Source: Nonomuraea dietziae
GTDB lineage: Bacteria > Actinomycetota > Actinomycetes > Streptosporangiales > Streptosporangiaceae
DNA length: 64,000 nt
NCBI RefSeq assembly: GCF_014195505.1
Contig: NZ_JACIBV010000001.1
Span: 8,494,001-8,558,000, forward strand
Direction of reading: 5' to 3'
Below the pieces are notes generated by a model. That model was not told the origin of the DNA. It saw only the letters and a program-made list of their open reading frames with translations, and ran no database searches. Shown piece by piece: positions 1-7,335 of the stretch (its first letter is position 1; the number at the start of each line of letters is the position of its first letter). The position numbers and the translations under genes are program-made.

Positions 1-1413
1 CAGCGGACCAGCGGAGGGCGCGGGGGCGGCGCCCACACCCGGGGTCAGGAGCAGTCCCGCCGCGCCCGCCGACATCAGCACGGGGCGCGACGGCATGGTG
101 AAGACCAGGTCGTAGCGGCCGCCCGCGGCCAGCTGGGCGCGCTCGTCCCGCAGGATGCGGCCGGTCACGGGCAGGCCGTCCACCGCCGCGATCCGGTACG
201 GCACGCCGCTGACGCCCAGCGTGTGCGGGGCGTTGTCGGTGTTGGCCACCCGCAGCCGCACCGGCGTGCCGGGGGAGAGGGTCCTGGTGGCCAGGCCGTC
301 GGCGGGAGGCGCGTCCGCGAGCGCCACCGTGAGGGCGCCGCCGAAGGTGTGCAGCGCGACGGGCTCGTCGAACCCCTCGGGGGTCACGGGGTCCACGGTG
401 AACATGCCGAACAGCCCCGCCTGCAGGGCCCTGTTGGGCGTCTCGTGGGTGTGGTACCAGTAGCTGCCAGGCTGGTCGGCGCGGAAGCGGTAGACGAACT
501 CGCCTCCCTCGCGCACCGCGTTCTGGGTGAGGCCGGGCACACCGTCCTCGCCGTTGGGCACGTGGTAGCCGTGCCAGTGCAGGGTGACACCCCTGTCGGG
601 AAGCAGGCTGCGCAGGCGTACCTCGACCGTCTCGCCCTGCCGTACACGCAGGGGCGGGCCGGGGGAGCGGCCGTCGAAGGTCAGCGCCTCGACGCCGCGC
701 CCGGAGGCGAGCTTGATCACGGCGGGCCTGGCGGTCAGCGTGAAGCGGCGCACGCGGGCGGCGTCGGCGGGCCCGCGTAGCGCGGTGACGTCCACGGAGC
801 CGGCCGAGGCCAGCCGCAGCGACGAGGGAAGGCGGGCGTTCCACATCGACAGCCCGCTCCAGGCCAGCGCGGACAGCGCCACCACGGCTCCCGCCACGCG
901 CCAGGCGCGCCCGGGAGGTCCTGTGCGGGTGAGCATCCGCCAGGTGGCCAGCGCTCCGCCGAGCACGGCCAGCGCCAGGACCACCGACAGGTACGGCGAG
1001 AGCGGATAGCCCATCCCCAGCGCGACGACCACCCCTGCCGCCGCCGCGTAGGCCGAGGTGAGCGGGAAGATCAGAGTGAGCGGGCCGAAGTGGCCGCGCA
1101 GCAGTCGCGGCAGCGAGAGCACGGCGGCGGCCAGCGCGGGCGGCAACAGCAGCGGCAGTGCCAGCAGCGCCTTCTCCGCGGCGAACCACCAGCCGTGCCC
1201 GGCGAGCGCCACGGTCGTGGCCAGCCTGCCCGCCGTCGCGAGCAGGGCGAGGGCCACCAGCGCCGCCGACCACCCGGCCGCGCGGCGGGCCGCGCCACGG
1301 CCTTCCCTGACGGCTGCGCGGAAGACCAGCAGGTGGCCTCCCGCAAAGCCCCACGAAACGGCGACCAGAATGACCAGGATCCGGTCGAGCGCGATCAGCG
1401 CTGCCGCGCTCAC
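1..1413 (-). CDS. membrane-anchored multicopper oxidase (C-terminus outside window)
   Basis: The visible 471 codons start at a GTG that overlaps the stop of the upstream gene by four bases (GTGA), so translation is probably coupled. About the first 210 residues contain five or six hydrophobic segments. A cupredoxin-type multicopper oxidase region follows. It carries HWHGYHV near residue 276 and WYHTHET near residue 319, which are the paired type 2/type 3 copper ligands of the N-terminal cupredoxin domain. The C-terminal HCH copper motif should lie beyond base 1. The family oxidises metal or phenolic substrates and reduces O2 to water; here it would act at the outer face of the membrane. The substrate is unknown. 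The multi-span membrane domain fused in front of the oxidase is the unusual part. Confidence 0.85.
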   Translation of the reverse strand, partial: MSAAALIALDRILVILVAVSWGFAGGHLLVFRAAVREGRGAARRAAGWSAALVALALLATAGRLATTVALAGHGWWFAAEKALLALPLLLPPALAAAVLSLPRLLRGHFGPLTLIFPLTSAYAAAAGVVVALGMGYPLSPYLSVVLALAVLGGALATWRMLTRTGPPGRAWRVAGAVVALSALAWSGLSMWNARLPSSLRLASAGSVDVTALRGPADAARVRRFTLTARPAVIKLASGRGVEALTFDGRSPGPPLRVRQGETVEVRLRSLLPDRGVTLHWHGYHVPNGEDGVPGLTQNAVREGGEFVYRFRADQPGSYWYHTHETPNRALQAGLFGMFTVDPVTPEGFDEPVALHTFGGALTVALADAPPADGLATRTLSPGTPVRLRVANTDNAPHTLGVSGVPYRIAAVDGLPVTGRILRDERAQLAAGGRYDLVFTMPSRPVLMSAGAAGLLLTPGVGAAPAPSAGPL

Positions 1414-1859
1414 ACCGTTTCGGTGGCCTGGTAGCCCGCCGCGTTCCTGGCGTGCGCCTGCGCGCCCCGCCACGCGGAGATGGCCGCGCCCAGCATCAGC
1501 ACGCCGACGATGGCGTGGAAGCCCAGCACGTACAGGCTGCCGGGTGTGGTCCTCTCCATCGTCGCCCCAGCCAGCTCGGCCAGCGGGAACAGCACGAACA
1601 TCTGGATCGCGACCAGCACGATCGGCGCCACGCACAGGCCGATCAGCCTGCCGGGCGCGCGGGCGACGGCCGCGACGATCGTGGCGATGAGCGAGACGGC
1701 GGGGATGACCATGAAGCCGTTCATGACGTGCCAGCCGATCGCCGCGGTCTCCGGGTCGGCCGGCTCGGGCGTCTCGAACGCGCCGTAGGTGGCCAGGTAG
1801 AACTGCAGCACCACGAGGGCGAGCTGGATCACGGTGAAGACGACCAGGACCTTGCGCAT
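1410..1859 (-). CDS. four-helix membrane protein, DUF6220-like
   Basis: This 149-residue protein is almost entirely hydrophobic, with four predicted membrane helices (about residues 5-25, 48-68, 75-95 and 108-128). It has conserved-looking His residues in helices 2 and 4. An ATG preceded by GAGGAG at a six-base spacing fixes the start. Its stop overlaps the GTG of the multicopper oxidase, so the two are co-transcribed and probably translationally coupled. Size and hydrophobic pattern resemble the actinobacterial DUF6220 family, but that is from memory and not proved here. It may partner the oxidase in the membrane. No enzymatic motif is visible. Confidence 0.7.
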   Translation of the reverse strand: MRKVLVVFTVIQLALVVLQFYLATYGAFETPEPADPETAAIGWHVMNGFMVIPAVSLIATIVAAVARAPGRLIGLCVAPIVLVAIQMFVLFPLAELAGATMERTTPGSLYVLGFHAIVGVLMLGAAISAWRGAQAHARNAAGYQATETV

Positions 1860-1952
1860 GTCGTGCTCCTCAGGGATCGGTGCTCCCCATGCTGAGCGCG
1901 GACCGGTCCTCGCGCATGAGTAGCCCCATACTCACCCGCTCTGTAACGCGTG

Positions 1953-1958
1953 TATGAT
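1953..1958 (+). promoter_or_regulatory. candidate -10 box for the aspS leader RNA
   Basis: TATGAT lies 12-18 bases before the first base-paired element of the T-box leader, placing the RNA start near 1965. No good -35 hexamer is visible 16-18 bases upstream. The ATG inside this box opens a long frame reading into aspS, but it is most likely promoter sequence and not a start codon. Confidence 0.4.
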
Positions 1959-1970
1959 CTGCGCCAACAC

Positions 1971-2208
1971 GTCGAGGGAGACGAGTAACCCGGGCCTCGG
2001 AGGGCCGAGAGAGCCGCCGGAAGCTGTGAAGGCGGACCCGACGACCCGGGCGAAGACACTCCTGAGTGCGGGGAGGAAATGCCCCGCCGGTCTGACCTCC
2101 GTCACAGGGTCGTGTGAGGCCGTCCGCGAGGGCGGCGAAGGCGCGGTGGCACCGGGAGTCCCCTTCTCCCCCGCGTCCCCAAGGGATCATACGGCTCAAG
2201 GAGTTGTG
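1971..2208 (+). promoter_or_regulatory. T-box riboswitch (Asp specifier, translational type) upstream of aspS
   Basis: All T-box landmarks are present in order. Stem I closes with GGAG (1977-1980) pairing CTCC (2059-2062). An ACGAGTAA loop (1981-1988) and CCCGGG (1989-1994) pairing CCCGGG (2045-2050) follow. Opposite the AGTA side is the specifier loop CGAAGACA (2051-2058), with the Asp codon GAC at 2055-2057. The apical part carries AGAGAGCC and GCTGTGAA, typical of the distal stem I. A separate hairpin is GCGGGG/CCCCGC (2068-2087). The antisequestrator is CGCGG (2142-2146), bulge TGGCACC (2147-2153), GGGAG (2154-2158), CTCCC (2166-2170) and CCGCG (2171-2175). The bulge TGGC would pair with GCCA, the 3' end of a G73 tRNA such as tRNA-Asp. 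There is no terminator with a T-tract, so control is probably at translation initiation. Confidence 0.85.
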
Positions 2209-3462
2209 ATGATCTCTCGTGTCCTCTCGGCGGAGCTCGCGGAGCACGCCGGACAACGAGTGAAGGTCGCGGGGTGGGTTCACCGCCGTCGGCTGCTGAA
2301 ATCGGTTTCCTTCCTCATCGTGCGCGACCGCACGGGCCTGACCCAGGCCGTCTGCTCGGGGGAACTTCCCGTCGAGGAGAGCGTGGTCGAGGTGACGGGC
2401 ACCGTCACGCTCAGCCCGCAGGCGCCGGGCGGCGTCGAGCTGACCTCGCCCGAACTCGCCGTGCTGGCCGAGCCCGCGAAGGCGCCGCCCTTCGACCTCT
2501 ACAGGCCCACGGTCCCCGCCGCGCTGCCCACGATCCTCGACCACGCGCCCGTGGCGCTGCGCCATCCCGCGCTGCGCGCGCCGTTCGAGATCGCCGCGGC
2601 GAGCGTCGCGGGGTTCAGGTCGGCGCTCGACGGCCTGGGCTTCACCGAGATCCACACGCCGAAGATCGTCGCCTCGGCCACGGAGTCGGGCGCCGACGTC
2701 TTCGGCATCGACTACTTCGGCAGGCCCGCCTATCTCGCGCAGTCGCCCCAGTTCTACAAGCAGGCGATGGTCGGGGTGTTCGAGCGGGTCTACGAGGTCG
2801 GCCCCGTCTTCCGCGCCGAGCCGCACGACACCGCCCGCCACCTGGCGCAGTACACCTCGCTCGACGCCGAACTGGGGTTCGTGCGCGACCACCGCGACGT
2901 CATGTCCGTGCTGAGGGAGACGCTCGCGGGAATGACCGAGGAGGTACGGCGCCGCGCGGCCCCCGCCCTCACCACCCTCGGCCTCACGCCGCCCGAGGTG
3001 CCGGAGGAGATCCCCTCGATCCACTTCACCGAGGCCCAGGAGATGACCGGCGAGGACGAGCTGGACCTGTCGCCCGCGCAGGAGCGGTGGCTGTCGGAGT
3101 GGGCGCGCAGGGAGCACGGCTCGGAGTTCCTGTTCGTCACGGGATACCCGATGGCCAAGCGCCCCTTCTACACCAGCCCCGACCCCGGAAGGCCAGGTCA
3201 CTCCAACGGCTTCGACCTGCTGTTCAGAGGGCTGGAGCTGGTCACCGGCGGCCAGCGGCTGCATCGGTACGAGGACTACCTGGCGGTGCTGGGCGAGCGG
3301 ACGGAGCCCTACGAGGGGTACCTGTCGGCCTTCGCGCACGGCATGCCGCCGCACGGCGGCTTCGCGATCGGCCTGGAGCGATGGACCTCCAGGCTGACCG
3401 GGGCCGCCAACGTCAGGTCGGCGACGCTGTTCCCTCGCGACCTGCACCGCCTGGCGCCCTGA
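2209..3462 (+). CDS. aspS: aspartate--tRNA ligase, archaeal-type (probably also charges tRNA-Asn)
   Basis: A 417-residue class II aminoacyl-tRNA synthetase. An N-terminal OB-fold anticodon-binding domain (about residues 1-100, GQRVKVAGWVHRRR) precedes the catalytic domain. Motif 2 is FRAEPHDTARHL and motif 3 is GGFAIGLERWTSRLTG. The short length and missing bacterial insertion domain place it with archaeal/eukaryal AspRS. Proteins of this type in actinomycetes are commonly annotated as non-discriminating Asp/Asn enzymes that feed GatCAB. The ATG at 2209 is chosen because AAGGAG (2198-2203) sits five bases ahead; the GTG at 2206 would be too close. The upstream T-box would raise expression when uncharged tRNA-Asp accumulates. 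The 3' end overlaps the convergent MFS gene by 50 bases. Confidence 0.93.
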   Translation: MISRVLSAELAEHAGQRVKVAGWVHRRRLLKSVSFLIVRDRTGLTQAVCSGELPVEESVVEVTGTVTLSPQAPGGVELTSPELAVLAEPAKAPPFDLYRPTVPAALPTILDHAPVALRHPALRAPFEIAAASVAGFRSALDGLGFTEIHTPKIVASATESGADVFGIDYFGRPAYLAQSPQFYKQAMVGVFERVYEVGPVFRAEPHDTARHLAQYTSLDAELGFVRDHRDVMSVLRETLAGMTEEVRRRAAPALTTLGLTPPEVPEEIPSIHFTEAQEMTGEDELDLSPAQERWLSEWARREHGSEFLFVTGYPMAKRPFYTSPDPGRPGHSNGFDLLFRGLELVTGGQRLHRYEDYLAVLGERTEPYEGYLSAFAHGMPPHGGFAIGLERWTSRLTGAANVRSATLFPRDLHRLAP

Positions 3463-4906
3463 CCAGGAGGGCGACCGCCGCGCCGAGCGCGCACAGCGCG
3501 GCGGTCGCCACGAACATCTCGGTGTACTCCACCCGCAGCGCCGCCCGCACCTGCTCGGTGTAGGCGGCCAGCTGCCTGGCGTAGGTGGCCGCGTCGACGC
3601 CGACGGGCAGCGGGGTGTCGAGGTCGGCGGTGAGCGACTGGAAGCGGTAGAAGCCCCACGCCGACACCGCCGCGATGCCGATCAGCATGCCCATCATCCT
3701 GGCCACCACGACCGCCGCCGAGGCGACGCCGTGCTGGGCGGCGGGCATGACGCGCAGCGCGGCCGAGGAGACGGGCGCGATCACCAGGCCGAGCCCGGCC
3801 CCCGCGACCACCAGGTCGAGCGGGCCCGTCAGCGAACCCGACAGCAGCCAGAAGCCCGCCGTGGCCACAGCGAAGCCCGCCACCATGACGGGCGGCTCGC
3901 CGTACCGGCTGGTGAGCGGGCCGCCCAGCAGCGCGCCGGCGACGAGCGCGCCGAGGAACCAGGCCAGGGTGAGCGCGCCGCCCAGCGCGTCGGCGCCGAA
4001 CAACGTCTGCGCGGACAGCTGCACGAAGACCATCGTGACCAGCAGCGCGGCGCCCGACAGGAAGCTGACGCCGAGCGTGGCCAGCAGCGGCCTCTTGGGC
4101 AGGCCCGTGAGGTCGAGCAGGCGGACGGGCGAGCGGATCTCCCACCACACGAACGCCGCCGCCACGACCAGCCCCGCGCCGACCAGCGGCAAGCCCCACG
4201 GGGGCAGCACGGCCTTGGCGGGATCGGGGTTGTACAGGCCGACGACCAGCAGGCCGAGCGAGAGGGCCAGCAGCGCGCCGCCTGTCACGCCGACCCTGCC
4301 CTCTCTGACGGGGGAGGAGGGGACGGTCCGCTGCACGGCGTACGCCGCGAGGGCCGCCAGCGGCACGTTGAGCCAGAAGATGGCGTGCCAGCCGCCCAGC
4401 TCCACACCGGCCAGCTGGAAGGCGGGCAACAGCGCCACGACGGCGCCGTACAGCGGGCCGAGGGCGCTGCCGAGCTCCTGGGCGGCTCCCACCGCGCCCA
4501 GCGCGACGGGCCGCTCGCGGTCCTGCCACAGGTCGCCGACCAGCGCCATCGTGATCGGCAGCAGCGCGCCGCCCGCGACGCCCTGCACGGTACGGCCGGC
4601 CACGACCATGGGCAGGGAGACGGCCAGCGCGGTCAGGACCGAGCCGAGAGCGAACAGGGCGAGGCAGACGTGGATGAGGGGACGCCTGCCGTACCGGTCG
4701 GACAGCTGGCCGAGCAGGGGCATCGCGGCCACGTAGCCCAGGAGGAACCCGGTGACCACGGGCGTGACGCGCTCCAGGCGGTTGACGGGGACGCCGACGT
4801 CCTGGGCGATGCCGATCAGGACGGTGACGACCACGTAGGCGTCGAGCGCGGCCAGCAGGACGGCGGTGCCGCCCACCCCGAGCGCGACGCTGCGGCGCAG
4901 GCTCAT
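3413..4906 (-). CDS. MFS transporter, P55/DHA2 type, partner of LprG
   Basis: A 497-residue major facilitator with about 14 membrane helices. It has the acidic LDAYVVV signature in helix 1 and the loop 2-3 motif GQLSDRYGRRP, as in drug:H+ antiporter family 2. Its ATG overlaps the stop of the lipoprotein gene upstream by four bases. That two-gene order, LprG/LppX lipoprotein followed by a 14-helix MFS protein, is the mycobacterial lprG-Rv1410c (P55) operon. There the pair moves triacylglycerol and lipoglycans to the envelope and affects drug tolerance. The same role is inferred here. Its C-terminal 50 bases overlap aspS on the other strand. Confidence 0.85.
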   Translation of the reverse strand: MSLRRSVALGVGGTAVLLAALDAYVVVTVLIGIAQDVGVPVNRLERVTPVVTGFLLGYVAAMPLLGQLSDRYGRRPLIHVCLALFALGSVLTALAVSLPMVVAGRTVQGVAGGALLPITMALVGDLWQDRERPVALGAVGAAQELGSALGPLYGAVVALLPAFQLAGVELGGWHAIFWLNVPLAALAAYAVQRTVPSSPVREGRVGVTGGALLALSLGLLVVGLYNPDPAKAVLPPWGLPLVGAGLVVAAAFVWWEIRSPVRLLDLTGLPKRPLLATLGVSFLSGAALLVTMVFVQLSAQTLFGADALGGALTLAWFLGALVAGALLGGPLTSRYGEPPVMVAGFAVATAGFWLLSGSLTGPLDLVVAGAGLGLVIAPVSSAALRVMPAAQHGVASAAVVVARMMGMLIGIAAVSAWGFYRFQSLTADLDTPLPVGVDAATYARQLAAYTEQVRAALRVEYTEMFVATAALCALGAAVALLVRAPGGAGREGTASPT

Positions 4907-5547
4907 CCGGCGGGAGGGGTGACGGTGACGGGCGCGTCGTAGTCGGTCAGCGTCACGGTGACCGAGCCGCCCTCGAGCGGGAGGGTGATCCTGTTGAGCC
5001 GGTGGGAGGCCGCGTCGACCCAGAGCTTGCCGTTGATGTCGGTGGTGACACCGGGGATGAGCGTGCCCATCGTCTTGCCGGGGAAGGTGGCCGCGACCCG
5101 GTAGGAGCCGTCCTCCTCAGCCTCGGTGACCGGCTTGACCAGCCCGCGCAGCAGGGTCGAGACGCCCTTGTCCGGATGCAGGAGCGTGGAGGGGTCGTAG
5201 CCGACCCCCGCCATGAGCGCCTGCTTGGGCAGCGTCTGGAAGCCGCCCGTCAAGCCCTTGAAGTGGACGGTTTCGCCGATCATGGCGAAGCTGAACTCCT
5301 GGAGGCTGCCGAAGATCGAGATCTGGAGGGTCCCGTCGGCGTCGCCCTTGGCGGTGAGCCTGCCGTCGGCCTTCTTGAGCTGGAGCTTCGGCGCGCCGTC
5401 CGTCGTGATCGCGAACGACGCGCTCGTGACCGCCTTCATCGCCTCGGCGGACTTGGTGACCAGCTCGGGGCCCTGTGGCAGGGCCTTCTGGCTGGAGCAG
5501 GCCGTCACCGCCAGCGCGAGGACGACGGGGAGGAGCTTTCGCGGCAT
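4903..5547 (-). CDS. lprG: LppX/LprAFG family lipoprotein
   Basis: A 214-residue exported lipoprotein. The signal peptide ends in the lipobox VTAC, with Cys 17 as the expected lipidated residue. The mature part matches the LppX_LprAFG pattern: a curved antiparallel beta-sheet that binds acylated lipids in a hydrophobic cavity. The repeated beta-strands and phrases such as SFAITTDGAPKLQL and GKLWVDAASHRL are typical. It is the first gene of the pair with the P55-like MFS, and the two overlap by ATGA. The expected role is lipid transfer across the cell envelope. Confidence 0.85.
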   Translation of the reverse strand: MPRKLLPVVLALAVTACSSQKALPQGPELVTKSAEAMKAVTSASFAITTDGAPKLQLKKADGRLTAKGDADGTLQISIFGSLQEFSFAMIGETVHFKGLTGGFQTLPKQALMAGVGYDPSTLLHPDKGVSTLLRGLVKPVTEAEEDGSYRVAATFPGKTMGTLIPGVTTDINGKLWVDAASHRLNRITLPLEGGSVTVTLTDYDAPVTVTPPAG

Positions 5548-5563
5548 GCCCGGATCGTAGCGC

Positions 5564-6022
5564 TCAGCGGACGCTCTTGAGGTGTTCGAGTATGGGAGTG
5601 TAGGCCCGCTCCAGCGCTTCGAGCTGGTCGTCGGTCAGCAGATCCACGAAATGGTCGCGGACGCTGGCCACATGATGCGGGGCGACCCGCTGCATCGTCG
5701 CCCACCCCTCGTCGGTCAGCACGGCGAAGGTGCCGCGCCGGTCGTCGGCGCAGTCCTCCCTGGACACCAGCCCCGCCGCCTCCATGCGGGAGATCTGGTG
5801 AGACAGGCGGCTGCGCGACTGGATCGTGGCGTCGGCCAGGTCGCTCATCCTCATGCGCTTGTCGGGGCTCTCCGACAGGTTCACGAGAATCTCGTAGTCG
5901 TTCAGGGACAGACCGAACTCGTGCAGCTCCCTGTCGAGGCGGTGCGACAGGAGCTTGTGCACGGCGAGGTGGGCACGCCAGGCGCGCTGCTCTGTCGTGG
6001 TAAGCCAGCGGGGCGTGCTCAT
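5564..6022 (-). CDS. MarR family transcriptional regulator
   Basis: A 152-residue winged-helix regulator of the usual MarR length. The recognition helix and wing region reads RMRMSDLADATIQSRSRLSHQISRMEAAGLVSRE, about residues 56-90, followed by the DDRRGTFAVLTDEGW wing. N- and C-terminal helices would form the dimer interface. It sits just upstream of lprG on the same strand (16-base gap), so it may be co-transcribed with and control the lprG/MFS pair. MarR proteins usually respond to phenolic or lipophilic ligands. No palindromic operator is obvious in the short divergent space next to its start. Confidence 0.88.
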   Translation of the reverse strand: MSTPRWLTTTEQRAWRAHLAVHKLLSHRLDRELHEFGLSLNDYEILVNLSESPDKRMRMSDLADATIQSRSRLSHQISRMEAAGLVSREDCADDRRGTFAVLTDEGWATMQRVAPHHVASVRDHFVDLLTDDQLEALERAYTPILEHLKSVR

Positions 6023-6194
6023 GATCTCAACTTACCTCTCAAGCGACCTGGACGACCTCGTCGAAGTCCGGACGGCGCCGGCGGGGGAGGTGCGCGTGCT
6101 GCTCGGCGCGCCTGCCGACGTCCGCCACGGCGACGGCCACATGGTCGCCCTCCGGCAAGAACTCCTCGCCGGTTTCCCCTATTCCGCCACGTAG
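6021..6194 (+). CDS. putative small protein, 57 residues
   Basis: A short ORF that begins with an ATG overlapping the start codon of the divergent MarR gene. It ends 11 bases before the cation transporter. Its codons are mostly G/C in the third position from about codon 10 on, as expected for a real gene here. It has no clear ribosome-binding site and no recognised domain. The acidic run DLDDLVEV near the start is the only notable feature. It could be an unannotated small protein or chance coding in high-GC sequence. Confidence 0.3.
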   Translation: MISTYLSSDLDDLVEVRTAPAGEVRVLLGAPADVRHGDGHMVALRQELLAGFPYSAT

Positions 6195-6205
6195 AGTGAT
6201 CTGTC

Positions 6206-7135
6206 ATGGCGGAGGAGTCCATGGGGACGGTCGTCGTCGCCGGTCTCGCCAACCTGGCCATCGCGGCGGCCAAGCTGGTGGCGGGCCTGGTCGGCGGCTC
6301 GGCCGCGATGCTCTCCGAGGCGGCGCACTCGGCCGCCGACACCGTGACAGAGGTGCTGCTGCTGGTGGCCGTACGGCGCGGCGGAAAACCTGCCGACCGC
6401 CGCCACCCCTTCGGCTACGGCAAGGCGGGGTTCGTCTGGGCGCTGATGGCCGCCGGCGCCACCCTGGTGGGCGGGGCGGGCTTCTCCATCACCCACGGCT
6501 TCCACACGATCTCCCACGGGGAGAACCTGTCCGACCTCACGCTGTCCTACCTCGTGCTGGCCGTCTCGTTCGTCATCGAGGCCGTCTCGTGGCGCAAGGC
6601 GATGTCGCAGGTGCGCGCCGAGGCGGGGTGGCTGGGGGTCAGCCGGCGCGCCTACGTCGCGCGCACGTCGGACACCGCGCTGAAGGCGGTGCTGTTCGAG
6701 GACTCCGCGGCGCTGGCGGGGCTGGTGATCGCGGCCCTCGGGCTGCTCGGCGCGCAGCTGACGGGCAACCCTGCGTGGGACGGCGTGGCCTCGGTGGTGA
6801 TCGGCGTGCTGCTGCTGGCGATCGCGCTCAACCTGATCGCGGCCAACGTGTCGCTGCTGATCGGGCAGGCCGCCCCGCGCGGGATGGAGACGCGGATCAG
6901 GGCGACGCTGCTGGCTCAGCCCGAGGTCGAGGACGTGGTGGAGCTGCTGACCATGATGCTAGGGCCGGGGCGGCTCATGGTGGCCGCGAAGATCGACTCT
7001 AGGGACGAGGCGAGCGCGGCCGGCCTGGAGATCGCCTGCGACGAGGTGGACAGGCGCCTGCGCGAACGCTACCCCGGCATCGTCCAGGTCTTCCTGGACC
7101 CGACGCCCACGCGCGCCGACAGGAGAGGCGAGTGA
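6206..7135 (+). CDS. cation diffusion facilitator (CDF) transporter
   Basis: A 309-residue CDF family protein with six membrane helices and a cytoplasmic C-terminal domain of about 80 residues. The metal-site signature SEAAHSAADTVTE lies in helix 2 (about residues 37-49), followed by the conserved loop RRHPFGYGK. A second site, FEDSAALAG, lies in helix 5. The family exports Zn2+, Mn2+, Fe2+ or Co2+ in exchange for protons. The SEAAHS...D type is close to the Zn/Fe group, but the metal cannot be fixed from sequence. It appears to be transcribed alone, ending 17 bases before the convergent small membrane gene. Confidence 0.9.
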   Translation: MAEESMGTVVVAGLANLAIAAAKLVAGLVGGSAAMLSEAAHSAADTVTEVLLLVAVRRGGKPADRRHPFGYGKAGFVWALMAAGATLVGGAGFSITHGFHTISHGENLSDLTLSYLVLAVSFVIEAVSWRKAMSQVRAEAGWLGVSRRAYVARTSDTALKAVLFEDSAALAGLVIAALGLLGAQLTGNPAWDGVASVVIGVLLLAIALNLIAANVSLLIGQAAPRGMETRIRATLLAQPEVEDVVELLTMMLGPGRLMVAAKIDSRDEASAAGLEIACDEVDRRLRERYPGIVQVFLDPTPTRADRRGE

Positions 7136-7151
7136 CGGCGGAACGGGCCTT

Positions 7152-7331
7152 CTAGGCGTAGAAGTGCATGACGACCGCCAACCCCACGAAGTGCATCAGC
7201 ACCACGGCGGCGATCAGGAAGACGAAGACGAACTTGGCCGGACCGTGTTCGAAGTGCTTGCCCTCTTCGAGAGGCTTGCGCTGGGCCACGCGGTCGGCGA
7301 TGCGCTCCTCGAGCGGCTTCTTGTAGAACAC
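7152..7331 (-). CDS. small single-pass membrane protein, 59 residues
   Basis: A GTG-started 59-residue ORF. Its hydrophilic N-terminus (FYKKPLEERIADRVAQRKPL) is followed by one hydrophobic helix from about residue 33 to the end (FVFVFLIAAVVLMHFVGLAV). It starts five bases after the stop of the phosphopantetheinyl transferase, so it looks like the distal gene of that operon. Codon usage is GC-rich in the third position throughout. Two His residues lie in or near the helix. No family is recognised and no function can be assigned. Confidence 0.6.
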   Translation of the reverse strand: MFYKKPLEERIADRVAQRKPLEEGKHFEHGPAKFVFVFLIAAVVLMHFVGLAVVMHFYA

Positions 7332-7335
7332 GCCT

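Noticed and set aside
1954..2208. In-frame N-terminal extension of the aspartyl-tRNA synthetase from an ATG at 1954
   Set aside because: The stretch is better explained as promoter and T-box RNA. The extra residues do not resemble the family, and AAGGAG supports the ATG at 2209.
2274..3563. Long plus-strand frame over aspS encoding Arg/Gly-rich protein
   Set aside because: It is an out-of-frame shadow of the synthetase, as shown by its unnatural composition.
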